Assembly: GCF_014773385.1 (NCBI RefSeq)
Contig: NZ_JACXAI010000002.1
Coordinates: forward strand, 1-64,000
DNA length: 64,000 bases
Origin: Metabacillus arenae
GTDB taxonomy: Bacteria > Bacillota > Bacilli > Bacillales > Bacillaceae
Direction of reading: 5' to 3'
Positions 33,753-42,895 of this stretch are shown here, piece after piece. Every line of letters starts with the position of its first letter. The first letter of the stretch is position 1. The notes under the pieces are model-generated. The model searched no databases and was not told the origin of the DNA. It saw only the letters and a list, made by a program, of their open reading frames with translations. The translations under genes and the position numbers were made by a program.

Positions 33753-35234
33753 CTAACTATTACTGAAAGCTTCACTTATAATTGTTGTTCCTCCTCTTCT
33801 AGGATCAGCACCTCCTTTCATCACATTATTTTCATCTATTAAAAGACCATGAACGCCGCCAAAGAAAAAAGGGTTCGTATTTGGAAAACATTTAAACCCC
33901 AAGTTTTCTAGATAGTTTTTTTCCTTGCAAGGCAACATTTCCTCTATATAAATACTAGAATCCTCGATAAAAAATCTTGGATCAGAAAGAGCTTGTTTAA
34001 AGCCTGCTTTATTTTTCAGCAATTTAATTAATATCAGGGTGAGAATAGTTGGTATTCTTTTGCCTCCTGATGCTCCTATCACAATCCTGCTTCCCTCTTT
34101 TGAAAAAAGCAAAGAAGGAGCAATATGACTTGCTGGTCTTTTTCCAGGTGCAGGACTATTAGGCAATCCTGCTTCATTTTCAAAATTTCTTAACTGATTG
34201 TTTAGAAAGAAACCGTCTATTAAAATACCTGAACCGAAAGGATCACTAATTGTATGGGTTGCTGAGACCATCATCCCTTCTTGATCGACAATGCTAAAAT
34301 GAGTGGTATGGTTATACTCATTAATGAGAGAAACAGTTTTCGTTTTGTTGCTGCTCATTTTAAGCTTGTTTATATAGGATTCACTTATCAATTCTGTTTC
34401 GGGAACATATACAAAATCAGGATCCCCCATCCAATGACTTCGATCATGATGGCATTCATTCATTATTCTTGCTAAATTCAGCAGAAAATCGATTTTGTTA
34501 TCTTGTTCAATTTTCAGTTTTTCTGCTAAAGATAGTGCTTGAATTAATGTAATGCCCCCCAGAGGAGCTGGTGCGGTATAAAGTCTATGACTTGAAAAGC
34601 TGCCTACAACAGGCTCTCTTTTTAACAGTTTATAGTTATGAAAATCACATTCTTCTAAACCCTCTATTTTCCCGCTTATCTTCCCCGCCAATTCACCAAA
34701 ATAAAAATAGGATGAACCAAAAGCTTGAATATAACGCAGGGTTTTTGCCAGCTCCTTTTGAATTAATCGTTCCCTGCTTTTTAAAGGCATACCAAATGGA
34801 TAAAAATGAGGAGCCTTTTCCTTTTTTATATTTTGAGCAATTACTAATCTTTCATGGAAAATAGAATGAATAGAAAAGCCATTTTCAGCAAGATCAATCG
34901 CATCATTTAGAAGATCGCACCATTGTAATTTGCCATGTTTTTGATGAATGGCTTCCAATCCTTGAACAAGCCCTGGTACTCCTACTTTAGCTTCTGAAAT
35001 AACGCCGGATTTGGGAGCACATTCCCGATAATCATAAAATAAAGGATTCTTTTGACCGCGTTGGTGAAGTAACATAACACCTCCTCCACCGATTCCTGAT
35101 GCGTATGGTTCTACAACACCTAAAACAAAAGAGATGGCAATTGCTGCATCTACCCCGTTCCCGCCATTTTCTAACACCTTGACTCCAGATTTGACCGCGA
35201 GAGGGTGAGCTGCACTTATTCCAAATTGTTTCAT
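33753..35234 (-). CDS. Gamma-glutamyltransferase-like Ntn hydrolase, without signal peptide
   Basis: GGT-family protein of about 493 residues from the ATG at 35234. It has the N-terminal substrate region AAHPLAVKSGVKVLENGGNGVDAAIAISFVLGVVEPYASGIGGG and the autoprocessing Thr in NHTTHFSIVD (start of the small subunit), followed by SDPFGSGILIDGFFLNN and GKRPASHIAPSLL. GGTs cleave gamma-glutamyl bonds. Secreted Bacillus GGT has a signal peptide; this one has none, so it should be cytoplasmic and act on imported peptides. Its start overlaps the preceding gene by 4 bp (ATGA). Last gene of the ABC-transporter operon. It may be specific for an unusual gamma-glutamyl or N-acyl compound. Confidence 0.88.
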   Translation of the reverse strand: MKQFGISAAHPLAVKSGVKVLENGGNGVDAAIAISFVLGVVEPYASGIGGGGVMLLHQRGQKNPLFYDYRECAPKSGVISEAKVGVPGLVQGLEAIHQKHGKLQWCDLLNDAIDLAENGFSIHSIFHERLVIAQNIKKEKAPHFYPFGMPLKSRERLIQKELAKTLRYIQAFGSSYFYFGELAGKISGKIEGLEECDFHNYKLLKREPVVGSFSSHRLYTAPAPLGGITLIQALSLAEKLKIEQDNKIDFLLNLARIMNECHHDRSHWMGDPDFVYVPETELISESYINKLKMSSNKTKTVSLINEYNHTTHFSIVDQEGMMVSATHTISDPFGSGILIDGFFLNNQLRNFENEAGLPNSPAPGKRPASHIAPSLLFSKEGSRIVIGASGGKRIPTILTLILIKLLKNKAGFKQALSDPRFFIEDSSIYIEEMLPCKEKNYLENLGFKCFPNTNPFFFGGVHGLLIDENNVMKGGADPRRGGTTIISEAFSNS

Positions 35235-35905
35235 TGTTCCCTGCTTTCCTTTGAAAGAGTCATTACGATCTCTTTTAAAGAATCTAGCAATTTCATAAAT
35301 TGAGTTAGATTTTCTAACGGTGTGCGATATTTTGCATGAATTTCCATTTGAACACAAGGAATATTCAATTTTGTAGATACAAAGGAAGTAACAGTACCCG
35401 GGTGAAGCGCAGGAAATGTATCGTTTTCTCTTACATCCAGAATATGATATTTGGAAAAAACCTGTTTCATCATTTCTATATGTTTGAAATCCGCAGACTT
35501 CCCATTCATCGTTCCTAAATCAATGTCAAAAGTTCGTCCTGAAGATGCACCATGAAGATCAATCATAAATAAGATATTGTTTTTCACAATCACCTCTTCT
35601 AAACATTTTTTATACCTGCCTCCGTTTACATAATTAGGATCTTCCTCTGTTGTTTTTTTGGAATAGATACAATAGCAGTCAGTTAGATCGTTCATGAGTA
35701 AACCGATAGCCCCTGTGTAGTCATCAGCCTCCTTTCTATTACCGTTTCGATAATGAACGACAGAGTGCGGCATTGATAGTAAAACAGGAAGAGAACCGAA
35801 TTTCGCACCTACAGCAGAGTTGGATTGTTCAATACCCTCGTATTTATTAAATTTAAAGAATGATTCATACATTTCAGTTAAATTCGTAAGTTGTTCCGTG
35901 TCCAT
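35231..35905 (-). CDS. N-formylglutamate amidohydrolase-like protein
   Basis: Protein of 224 residues. LPVLLSMPHSVVHYRNGNRKEADDYTGAIG has the first metal ligands (His, Asp/Glu), FMIDLHGASSGRTFDIDLGTMNG contains the conserved DLHG, and PCVQMEIHAKYRTP the final Glu/His pair. This is the FGase/aspartoacylase-like fold that hydrolyses N-acyl amino acids. The precise acyl group is unknown. It overlaps the ATPase gene by 32 bp and the GGT-like gene by 4 bp, so translation is tightly coupled. Ribosome binding site AGGAGGA. Being next to an M20 deacylase and a GGT-like enzyme suggests removal of N-acyl groups from glutamate-containing peptides. Confidence 0.75.
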   Translation of the reverse strand: MDTEQLTNLTEMYESFFKFNKYEGIEQSNSAVGAKFGSLPVLLSMPHSVVHYRNGNRKEADDYTGAIGLLMNDLTDCYCIYSKKTTEEDPNYVNGGRYKKCLEEVIVKNNILFMIDLHGASSGRTFDIDLGTMNGKSADFKHIEMMKQVFSKYHILDVRENDTFPALHPGTVTSFVSTKLNIPCVQMEIHAKYRTPLENLTQFMKLLDSLKEIVMTLSKESREQ

Positions 35906-36908
35906 CAGCTATCCTCCTTTTGGCTTGAAGGGGAAAATGACAAGCGACCATATGTGAATTTTCCTTTTCTATTAATTCCGGGGCTTCATGTTTACATTTA
36001 TCGGTAGCAATTGGACATCTAGTATGAAACCTGCAGCCTTTAGGAAGATTTAATGGACTTGGCATTTCTCCAGAGATTTCTTTTCTTTCCGATACATTTC
36101 TTAATATTGGGTTTGAAATTGGAATGGAAGAAAGCAATATATCTGTATAAGGATGTTTGGGTGACGTTATAATTTGTTCCTTCGTTCCTATTTCTACAAT
36201 TCTTCCTAAATACATGACAGCAATTCGTGTTGAAATATATTTCACTGCCGGTATACCATGTGCGATAAAAATAAGAGATAAATTATATTCTTTTTGCAAT
36301 TTTAAAAGTAGATTTAATATTTGAGCCTGTATTGAAACATCTAAGGCAGATACTGCTTCATCACACACAATTAATTTTGGGTTCAGTGCGAGAGCTCTTG
36401 CAATTCCGATCCGCTGCCGCTGACCTCCACTAAATTGATGAGGATATCGATCGCTGAAATCAGCGTTTAGTCCCACAGTTTTCATTAAATCAAATACTTT
36501 TATCTTTAATTCCTTTTTCGTTAAAGACTTATGAGTTTTCAAAGGTTCTGCGATAATATCAAACACTTTCATCCTTGGATTTAAAGAGGAAAAAGGATCC
36601 TGAAAAATCATTTGAATATCAGCTCTTTTCACTCTTAATTCTTTGTTGGAAAGTTGATTTAGTTGTGTTCCGTCAAAAATAATTTCCCCCTCTGTAGGTT
36701 GCAGCAATTGCACGATCATTTGTCCAAGAGTGGATTTCCCGCACCCCGACTCTCCGACAATTCCAAGAATTTCTCCTTGAGATAATGTTAAATCTATTCC
36801 ATCTACAGCCTTTAACGAAGACGATTCTCTTGAGTGCCACTTTTTATCAACCGTAAAATATTTTTTTATTCCTTTTAACTCTAGTAGGCTTTCAGATGTT
36901 TTTTGCAC
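35874..36908 (-). CDS. Peptide ABC transporter ATPase (OppF/DppF type)
   Basis: ATPase of 344 residues. Walker A GESGCGKST, signature SGGQRQRIGIARAL, Walker B LIVCDEAVSALDVS and switch His in IAHGIPAVKYI. In that last segment GIP replaces the usual DL, a small oddity. The C-terminal oligopeptide-transporter extension SPLNLPKGCRFHTRCPIATDKC carries the Cys-rich cluster typical of OppD/OppF. It pairs with the OppD-like ATPase, overlapping its gene by 28 bp. Confidence 0.92.
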   Translation of the reverse strand: MQKTSESLLELKGIKKYFTVDKKWHSRESSSLKAVDGIDLTLSQGEILGIVGESGCGKSTLGQMIVQLLQPTEGEIIFDGTQLNQLSNKELRVKRADIQMIFQDPFSSLNPRMKVFDIIAEPLKTHKSLTKKELKIKVFDLMKTVGLNADFSDRYPHQFSGGQRQRIGIARALALNPKLIVCDEAVSALDVSIQAQILNLLLKLQKEYNLSLIFIAHGIPAVKYISTRIAVMYLGRIVEIGTKEQIITSPKHPYTDILLSSIPISNPILRNVSERKEISGEMPSPLNLPKGCRFHTRCPIATDKCKHEAPELIEKENSHMVACHFPLQAKRRIADGHGTTYEFN

Positions 36909-37900
36909 GTCTTCACCTCAAATTCATTTACCTCATCTGTTAACAGACAACGGATCATATGCCGATTGCTTCCCTTTAATGGGGGTACAATATGTTTACA
37001 ATCGTCTACAGCAAAACGGCATCTTGGCTGAAATCTGCATCCGTAAGGCATGTTTAGAGGACTTGGAACAGTCCCTTCAATTGCTTCCAGCTTCTCATGA
37101 ATCAAATCCATTTTAGGTGAACTATTGAGCAATGCTTTCGTATAAGGGTGTTGTGGACTTTGAAATAGAGTAAACACATCTGTTTCTTCTACTATTTGAC
37201 CTGCATACATAACAATAACTCGATCAGCAACTTCTGCTACAACTCCAAGATCATGGGTAATAAGCAAAATTGACGTTCCTAAAGTTTCGGTTATTCCTTT
37301 TAAAATGCCCAAAATTTGGGCTTGTATCGTCACGTCTAAGGCAGTAGTTGGTTCATCCGCAATCATTAGTTTTGGATTACTGGATAATGCCATTGCGATC
37401 ATGACTCTTTGTCTCATTCCCCCGCTTAGTGAATGTGGAAATTCCTTAAAGACTCTTTTAGGATCAGCAATCCCAACTCTTCTCAATAATTCTATCGATT
37501 TCTCTTTTGCTTTTTCTTTTGAGATTGCTTGATGGACGAGAATGGCTTCTTGGATTTGGTGACCAACTGAAAAAACAGGATTGAGGGCGGTTAATGGCTC
37601 TTGGAAAATCATCGAAATTTCATTGCCTCTCAATCTTCTTTTTTCTTTATTTGATAGATGAATAAGATCATGGTCGCCAAAGAGGATGCTTCCATCGACA
37701 ATCTTTCCAGGTGAATCGATTAATCCTAAAATGGATAAGGAGGTTACACTTTTTCCACAACCAGATTCCCCTACTAAAGCAACTATTTCACCTTTGTTTA
37801 TTTGGAAAGAAACACCATCTACAGAGGGAATGACCCCCTCATTCGTATAAAAATATGTCTTTAAATTCTTCACAGTTAGTAAAGGATCTCTTTTGCTCAT
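36881..37900 (-). CDS. Peptide ABC transporter ATPase (OppD/DppD type)
   Basis: ATPase of 339 residues with Walker A GESGCGKSV, signature LSGGMRQRVMIAMAL, Walker B LMIADEPTTALDVT, switch His LLITHDLGVVAEV, and the C-terminal PSPLNMPYGCRFQPRCRFAVDDC cluster, which ligates an iron-sulfur centre in some OppD-family proteins. Together with the OppF-like protein it powers the two permeases. It follows the second permease by 18 bp. Ribosome binding site GGAGGT. Confidence 0.93.
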   Translation of the reverse strand: MSKRDPLLTVKNLKTYFYTNEGVIPSVDGVSFQINKGEIVALVGESGCGKSVTSLSILGLIDSPGKIVDGSILFGDHDLIHLSNKEKRRLRGNEISMIFQEPLTALNPVFSVGHQIQEAILVHQAISKEKAKEKSIELLRRVGIADPKRVFKEFPHSLSGGMRQRVMIAMALSSNPKLMIADEPTTALDVTIQAQILGILKGITETLGTSILLITHDLGVVAEVADRVIVMYAGQIVEETDVFTLFQSPQHPYTKALLNSSPKMDLIHEKLEAIEGTVPSPLNMPYGCRFQPRCRFAVDDCKHIVPPLKGSNRHMIRCLLTDEVNEFEVKTCKKHLKAY

Positions 37901-37918
37901 AAGCTATTAACCTCCAAT

Positions 37919-38833
37919 CTAAATATCATTTTTAATATTTGATCGTGGATCAAAAATGTCTCTAAGCCAGTCACCAAGCATTATAATTCCCAGGACACAA
38001 AAAGTAATTGCTAAGCCCGGGAATGTGGCAATCCACCAATGTGTGGCCAAATAATCACGGCCATCGCTTAATATTCCCCCCCATGAGACATCAGGCGGTT
38101 TGATGCCAAGCCCCAAAAAGCTAAGAGAAGCTTCTAGAATGATCGTCGTAGCAACACTTAGTGTTGAAACAACAGTTAAAGAAGACATAACATTTGGGAC
38201 TAGATGTCTAGAGAGGATATAGAAGTCTTTTACTCCGACTGTCTTCGCTGCCTTAATAAATTCACGTTCTTTCAAACTTAATACTTCACTTCTAACGATC
38301 CTTGCATAGTTTACCCAGTTGGTTGCCCCAATAACGAGAATTAACGTAACTAGACTTGGACCGAACACCCCTAATATGACTAAAGTAAATAAAATATTCG
38401 GGATTGCTAAAAAGGAATCAACTATTCTCATTAATAAATTGTCAATCCATCCGCCATAGTAGCCTGAAATGAGACCAATCCATATACCAATAAAACCAGC
38501 TACAACAACTGAACTTACGCCCACAAGTAAAGAAACTTGGGTTCCATAAATAATTCTGCTAAGTAAATCTCTCCCCATATGATCCGTACCAAGCAAATGA
38601 TCAGGATTTCCTCCATCACTCCAAACAGGTGGGATAAGAGTTGCCGTTATATCAACCTTTGTATGATCATGAGGAGCTAATAAAGGGGCTAATAATGCAA
38701 CAATAATGAAAACTGACAGTATGATCAGCCCCAGGATTCCTGTCCTGCTTTGGAAAAGGATTTTAAATGGGTATTTTCTTTTTTTGCCGGTATGTTTTAT
38801 AGGATTTGCGGCAGTTACAGGTGTAGACATCAA
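37919..38833 (-). CDS. Peptide ABC transporter permease (DppC type)
   Basis: Permease of 304 residues with six helices. N-terminal OppC domain (ILFQSRTGILGLIILSVFIIVALLAPL, shown in part) and the EAA coupling motif REFIKAAKTVGVKDFYILSRHLVPNVMSSL. GTDHMGRDLLSRIIYGTQVSL is the classic DppC signature. It forms a heterodimer with the DppB-type protein and transports di- or oligopeptides or nickel-like ligands in this superfamily. Starts 10 bp after the dppB-type gene. Confidence 0.93.
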   Translation of the reverse strand: MMSTPVTAANPIKHTGKKRKYPFKILFQSRTGILGLIILSVFIIVALLAPLLAPHDHTKVDITATLIPPVWSDGGNPDHLLGTDHMGRDLLSRIIYGTQVSLLVGVSSVVVAGFIGIWIGLISGYYGGWIDNLLMRIVDSFLAIPNILFTLVILGVFGPSLVTLILVIGATNWVNYARIVRSEVLSLKEREFIKAAKTVGVKDFYILSRHLVPNVMSSLTVVSTLSVATTIILEASLSFLGLGIKPPDVSWGGILSDGRDYLATHWWIATFPGLAITFCVLGIIMLGDWLRDIFDPRSNIKNDI

Positions 38834-38842
38834 ATACCTCCA

Positions 38843-39775
38843 TTATTTTAAGGTTATCCGTGGATCCAAAAGACGATACAAAATATCGGCAACTAAGTTC
38901 ATGAAGATAACTAGAATAGCAATTACAAAAACGCTTGCCTGAACGATTGCCATATCCCTCGTATTAATAGATTGTATTAATAATTGACCAAGCCCTGGCC
39001 ACGAGAAAACAGTTTCCGTTATAATTGCACCACCAATTAAGGAAGATGTTTGCAAGGCCATAATCGTAACAACTGGAATTAACGAGTTTCTTAACGCATG
39101 TTTATAAATGATCCAAAATTCCTTTACACCTTTACTTCTTGCTGTTCTAATAAAATCCTGATGTAAGATGTCTAATATATTCGAACGAATCAAACGCGTC
39201 ATTTGTGCGGCAATGCCTGTTCCAAGAGTAATGGCTGGTAAAATCAAATGAGCAATCGTCCCTCTCCCAGATACAGGAAATAAACCAAATGATACAGATA
39301 AAAGTAAAATTAACATAATACCCAGCCAAAAATTAGGCATTGCTTTTCCTAAAACCGCTCCCCCGCTAATGAACAGATCATAAAATGAATTTTTCTTCGT
39401 TGCAGACCAAACCCCTAGTGGAATGGAAATAAAGGTTGCCACTAAAATGGCGGCAAATGCTAATTCAAATGTAGCCGGGAGTCTTTCGAGAACTAATGGC
39501 AAGGCTTGCTGACCGTAAGTATAGGATTCACCAAACTGGCCTTTCAGCATATTTAACAGAAAAGTAAAATATTGAATATAAAAAGGTTGATCAAGGTTAA
39601 GGGCTTTTCTTAAGGCTTGTTGTTCCTCTTCAGTAGCATCTTCAGGCAACATCAAAAGGACTGGATCTCCCGCCATATATAATAGAGAAAAAACAATAAA
39701 TGAGATGATCAATAAAACTGGTATTGCTTGGATGATCCGATTCACTACGTACTTGATTTTTAATCCCCTCCTCAT
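38843..39775 (-). CDS. Peptide ABC transporter permease (DppB type)
   Basis: Permease of about 310 residues, six helices. It begins near KYVVNRIIQAIPVLLIISFIVF and has the DppB loop DQPFYIQYFTFLLNMLKGQFGESY, and the coupling motif DFIRTARSKGVKEFWIIYKHALRNSLIPVV. The start is uncertain. The frame extends to 39793, but that lies inside a hairpin; ATG at 39775 lies just after it and has no good upstream ribosome binding site, while AGGAGGGG falls within the first codons. An unusual start a few codons later is possible. The preceding gene is the binding protein. Confidence 0.88.
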   Translation of the reverse strand: MRRGLKIKYVVNRIIQAIPVLLIISFIVFSLLYMAGDPVLLMLPEDATEEEQQALRKALNLDQPFYIQYFTFLLNMLKGQFGESYTYGQQALPLVLERLPATFELAFAAILVATFISIPLGVWSATKKNSFYDLFISGGAVLGKAMPNFWLGIMLILLLSVSFGLFPVSGRGTIAHLILPAITLGTGIAAQMTRLIRSNILDILHQDFIRTARSKGVKEFWIIYKHALRNSLIPVVTIMALQTSSLIGGAIITETVFSWPGLGQLLIQSINTRDMAIVQASVFVIAILVIFMNLVADILYRLLDPRITLK

Positions 39776-39778
39776 ATA

Positions 39779-39811
39779 GCCTGAGGTTAGCAAGGTCTTG
39801 TAACCTCAGGC
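39779..39811 (-). other. Strong intercistronic hairpin between binding-protein and permease genes
   Basis: Perfect 11-bp stem GCCTGAGGTTA (39779-39789) / TAACCTCAGGC (39801-39811), loop of 11. No T run follows. Stems in this position commonly protect the upstream binding-protein message or reduce read-through, giving more receptor than permease. Confidence 0.65.
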
Positions 39812-39830
39812 AGTCATAAAATCTCAGATG

Positions 39831-41393
39831 CTATTTCTTCGTAATCTCCTGTGCGTACAGCATTTGGTCCGCTCTCGGCTTAAAATTGATATCATTACTC
39901 ACACCATAGCTGTCACTTTGCAGGTATAGATAAATATGGGGTCTTTCTTCGGCAATTATTTCTTGCACTCGTAAGTACTGTTTTTTCCTGTCCTCAGGAT
40001 TCATATTTGTGTTGGCCTGTGCTAATAGGGAATCAACCTCTGGATTCGAATACGATAATTCTTTTTCAGCTCTTTCAGTCGTATAAACATCCAAAGCAGT
40101 TGCAGCATCGAAAAGAGAGTTTCCATATGCTGCAAAGAACATTTCTTTATTTGCTCCTGCATTTCTCATTTCAGTAAACTTACTCCATTCCATCAAATCA
40201 ATATTTACTTTTATCCCAACTTCAGACAGCATGGCTGCGATAGCCTCAACTACTTCTTTTCCTTTATAATAACGATCATTAGGAGCGTGCAATGTTAATT
40301 CCAATCCATCTGAATATCCAGCTTCTGCTAAGAGATCCTTCGCTTTTTCAACATCATATAAGGAAGTATCAAAAAGCTCAGGGTGATCCCCAAAGTTACC
40401 TGGAGTGACACGGGTTCGTGTTGGCACTCCTGCCCCTTTCAAAATATGTTCAGTCAGGGCTTTTTTATCTATAGCTAAATCGATGGCCTCCCTCACCCTC
40501 GGGTCTGAGGTTGGAAACTCTTCTTTCTGGTTAAGAGCAAGCAATCCGACAACATTTGAGGCACTTGTTATGACATTAGCTTCACTGCTGTTTTCAATCC
40601 GCTCAATTTCATTCGGAGGAGTGTTTAATACAATATCAACTCCGCCTGCAATCAATTCGTTAACCCGTGTAGAATCCTCGGCAATTTTTCTGAATTCTAA
40701 TTGCTCCCAATCGGTTACAGTTCCTTCAAAATAATTGTCATACGGCTTTAAAACAATCTTTTCATCTCGTTTCCATTCTTTAAATTCAAATGGGCCGGTA
40801 CCAATTGGTTTATTTAAAAAATGTTCCCATCCATTTTCTTCAATGTATTTCTTAGGCAGCATCCCAGAACCTATCCTTGAAAGTCTGTTCAACAAAGCAG
40901 GTTGAGGGCCATCTGTGATAATTTGGAATTTTAATTCCTCTAAAACTTTCACTTCAACTATTTGTTTGTATTGGGAATGCTCCTTTAAGCTTTCGTCCTT
41001 TGCAACCCTTTCAAGAGTAAACTTCACATCTTCTGCTGTAAAAGCATCTCCATTATGGAAGGTAACACCTTCTTTAAGCGTAAATTCCCATGTCGTGTCG
41101 TTTACAAGCTTATAGGTATCCACTAAATCAGGTTTAATTTCAAGATTTGAATCCCGTTTAAATAAATAATTAAATAAATTAACATGAATGGCTTCAGTTA
41201 AAATGGTATTGTGATTGTGAATATCAAAAGTTGTCATATCAACTGGCATGCCAAAGGTTAATATATTATCATCCTTTTTTACAGTTTCTTCTTTTTCACT
41301 TTCACCCTGAGTGCCGGCAGAAGAAGAACAACCTGAAATAAAAACTGATAATAAGACCATACATACTGCAAAAATACTAGTGAATTTTTTCAT
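39831..41393 (-). CDS. Peptide ABC transporter substrate-binding lipoprotein (DppA/family 5 type)
   Basis: Family-5 solute-binding protein of 520 residues. Lipobox SVFISGC, then a Ser/Glu-rich linker. The SBP_bac_5 fold shows in TFDIHNHNTILTEAIHVNLFNYLFKRD, WEFTLKEGVTFHNGDAFTAEDVKFTLERV (the family signature), KPIGTGPFEFKEWKRDEKIVL, and ATALDVYTTERAEKELSYSNPEVD. It captures peptides, nickel or related solutes for the permease. The N-terminal end overlaps the M20 gene by 17 bp. The relation to glutathione-binding GsiB-type receptors is worth testing, given the gamma-glutamyl enzyme in the operon; that is inference. Confidence 0.92.
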   Translation of the reverse strand: MKKFTSIFAVCMVLLSVFISGCSSSAGTQGESEKEETVKKDDNILTFGMPVDMTTFDIHNHNTILTEAIHVNLFNYLFKRDSNLEIKPDLVDTYKLVNDTTWEFTLKEGVTFHNGDAFTAEDVKFTLERVAKDESLKEHSQYKQIVEVKVLEELKFQIITDGPQPALLNRLSRIGSGMLPKKYIEENGWEHFLNKPIGTGPFEFKEWKRDEKIVLKPYDNYFEGTVTDWEQLEFRKIAEDSTRVNELIAGGVDIVLNTPPNEIERIENSSEANVITSASNVVGLLALNQKEEFPTSDPRVREAIDLAIDKKALTEHILKGAGVPTRTRVTPGNFGDHPELFDTSLYDVEKAKDLLAEAGYSDGLELTLHAPNDRYYKGKEVVEAIAAMLSEVGIKVNIDLMEWSKFTEMRNAGANKEMFFAAYGNSLFDAATALDVYTTERAEKELSYSNPEVDSLLAQANTNMNPEDRKKQYLRVQEIIAEERPHIYLYLQSDSYGVSNDINFKPRADQMLYAQEITKK

Positions 41394-42573
41394 TTTTACC
41401 TCCCATTATGTGGCCCTGCTCCTGACCTTTATTTTCTTTTAAAAAATTCAAAGCATAATCAGCCATTAAAGCCGCTCCAATTGGCAATGCCTCCTCATCG
41501 ATATCAAACATTGGGTGGTGATGAGGATAAATACACCCTTTTTCTTCACTTCTTGTCCCTAACCTGAAATAAATACCGGGAACCTGTTCCGTATAATAAG
41601 CAAAATCCTCTCCTCCCATTGAAGGTTTTTCTAGCTTACATTTACCTTCACCTAATATAGATGACGATGAATTCATTAATAGTGGAATTAGAGCTGAATC
41701 AGTTTTTACAGAAGGGTAACCTTCTATATAAGTAAATTGATAGGAAGATCCAAAACTTTCACAATGACCTTTTACAATTTGTTCTAGCTTTTTAGGAACA
41801 ACCTTTCTCATTTCTTCGCTTAATGTACGAACCGTTCCTTCTATGGAAACGAATGGAGCGATAACATTTCTTGCGAAACCCCCATTAATTTTCCCAATTG
41901 TTAAGACAACAGGCTTTAATGGATCAGTTTGTCTGCTTACAATTTGCTGCAGACTTGAAATAATCTGGGAGGCAACTGTTATTGAATCTACTGATTTATG
42001 TGGGTGACCCGCATGCCCGCCATTTCCTGTGATAACTAAATCAAATCGATCTGAGTTTGCCGTGCAATCATTCGGACAAACACTAATGTATCCAGTTGGA
42101 AGAGAGGGTTGAACATGTAAGGCAGCAACTGCATCAACTTCAGGGTTTTTTAATACTCCTTCCTCAATCATTGATTTAGCACCTGCTAAGCCTTCTTCAG
42201 CAGGCTGGAACACCAGTTTTACATTTCCAGCCTCAAGCGGCTTATCCATCAATAACCTTGCTGCACCAAGTAATATCGCTGTATGAGCATCATGCCCGCA
42301 CAAATGAGCGATATTATCCACTTTTGAAGAGTAAGCCTTGTTTTTTTGATCCTGAATAGGAAGTGCATCCATATCTGCTCTTAACATGATTGTGGAGCCT
42401 TCCCTCTTTCCCCTTATTAATGCTTCAATCCCCGTTTTTGCAAGTATCCTAATTTCTTTGATTCCCATGTCCATTAGTTCTTTTCTAATAATCTTAGATG
42501 TCCTTACTTCTTTGAATCCCAATTCTGGATTCTGATGAAAATCTCTTCTCCAATGGATGAGATCATTTTTCAT
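41377..42573 (-). CDS. M20-family amidohydrolase (N-acyl amino acid/hippurate hydrolase type)
   Basis: Metallopeptidase-like amidohydrolase of 398 residues. Metal ligands are in LRADMDALPIQ, HLCGHDAHTAILLGAARLL, VFQPAEEG (with catalytic Glu) and GGEDFAYYTEQVPG; a lid dimerisation domain lies between (about 185-300, GNGGHAGHPHKSVDSI). Members remove acyl or aryl groups from amino acids, or indole-acetyl/carbamoyl groups. It is the first gene of the operon and directly precedes the peptide-binding protein, so the imported compound is likely N-acylated. The ATG at 42573 has no close ribosome binding site; a GGGGGG run lies 27 bp upstream. Confidence 0.9.
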   Translation of the reverse strand: MKNDLIHWRRDFHQNPELGFKEVRTSKIIRKELMDMGIKEIRILAKTGIEALIRGKREGSTIMLRADMDALPIQDQKNKAYSSKVDNIAHLCGHDAHTAILLGAARLLMDKPLEAGNVKLVFQPAEEGLAGAKSMIEEGVLKNPEVDAVAALHVQPSLPTGYISVCPNDCTANSDRFDLVITGNGGHAGHPHKSVDSITVASQIISSLQQIVSRQTDPLKPVVLTIGKINGGFARNVIAPFVSIEGTVRTLSEEMRKVVPKKLEQIVKGHCESFGSSYQFTYIEGYPSVKTDSALIPLLMNSSSSILGEGKCKLEKPSMGGEDFAYYTEQVPGIYFRLGTRSEEKGCIYPHHHPMFDIDEEALPIGAALMADYALNFLKENKGQEQGHIMGGKNEKIH

Positions 42574-42895
42574 TTTTAATGCTTCGTATATAATACAAAT
42601 CCCCCCTTTTTTATTTTTCAGAAACTTATTCCTGCTTAATCGTTATTCTAAGTTTTCTGAATTTTTTATACAATAGTCAGTATTTTTAAATGTACAAAAA
42701 TATCAAGAAGTGTTGATATATCAAGGTTCTATGCTAATTTTGGTCAATTTTTGTTATGTATTTTTTCGTAAAGACAAAAAATGACGGTTAATAATCCCCG
42801 CCATTTCGAAACTGTCTTATTTAATAAAAACAAAATTTCATCATCTGGGTTTTTCTCCTTTTGTCAGCCCGAAAATATCGGCCATCTGCGAACAT
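42574..42895. other. Promoter region of the peptide operon and terminator of the araC-type gene
   Basis: Contains the terminator at 42776-42806 and AT-rich upstream DNA. TTGATATATCAA (about 42711-42722) is a palindrome and candidate regulator site. A weak promoter TTGTAC/TATTGT can be drawn on the minus strand but is not convincing. Confidence 0.45.
42776..42806 (-). terminator. Terminator of the membrane AraC-type regulator gene
   Basis: On the minus strand AAATGGCGG pairs with CCGTCATTT (one mismatch) and is followed by TTTTG. It is 90 bp past the stop codon. Confidence 0.65.

Noticed and set aside
42563-42598. TTG-initiated 11-codon leader overlapping the M20 start
   Set aside because: The GGGGGG run is only 2 bases before the TTG, poor spacing; no sign of conservation can be judged.
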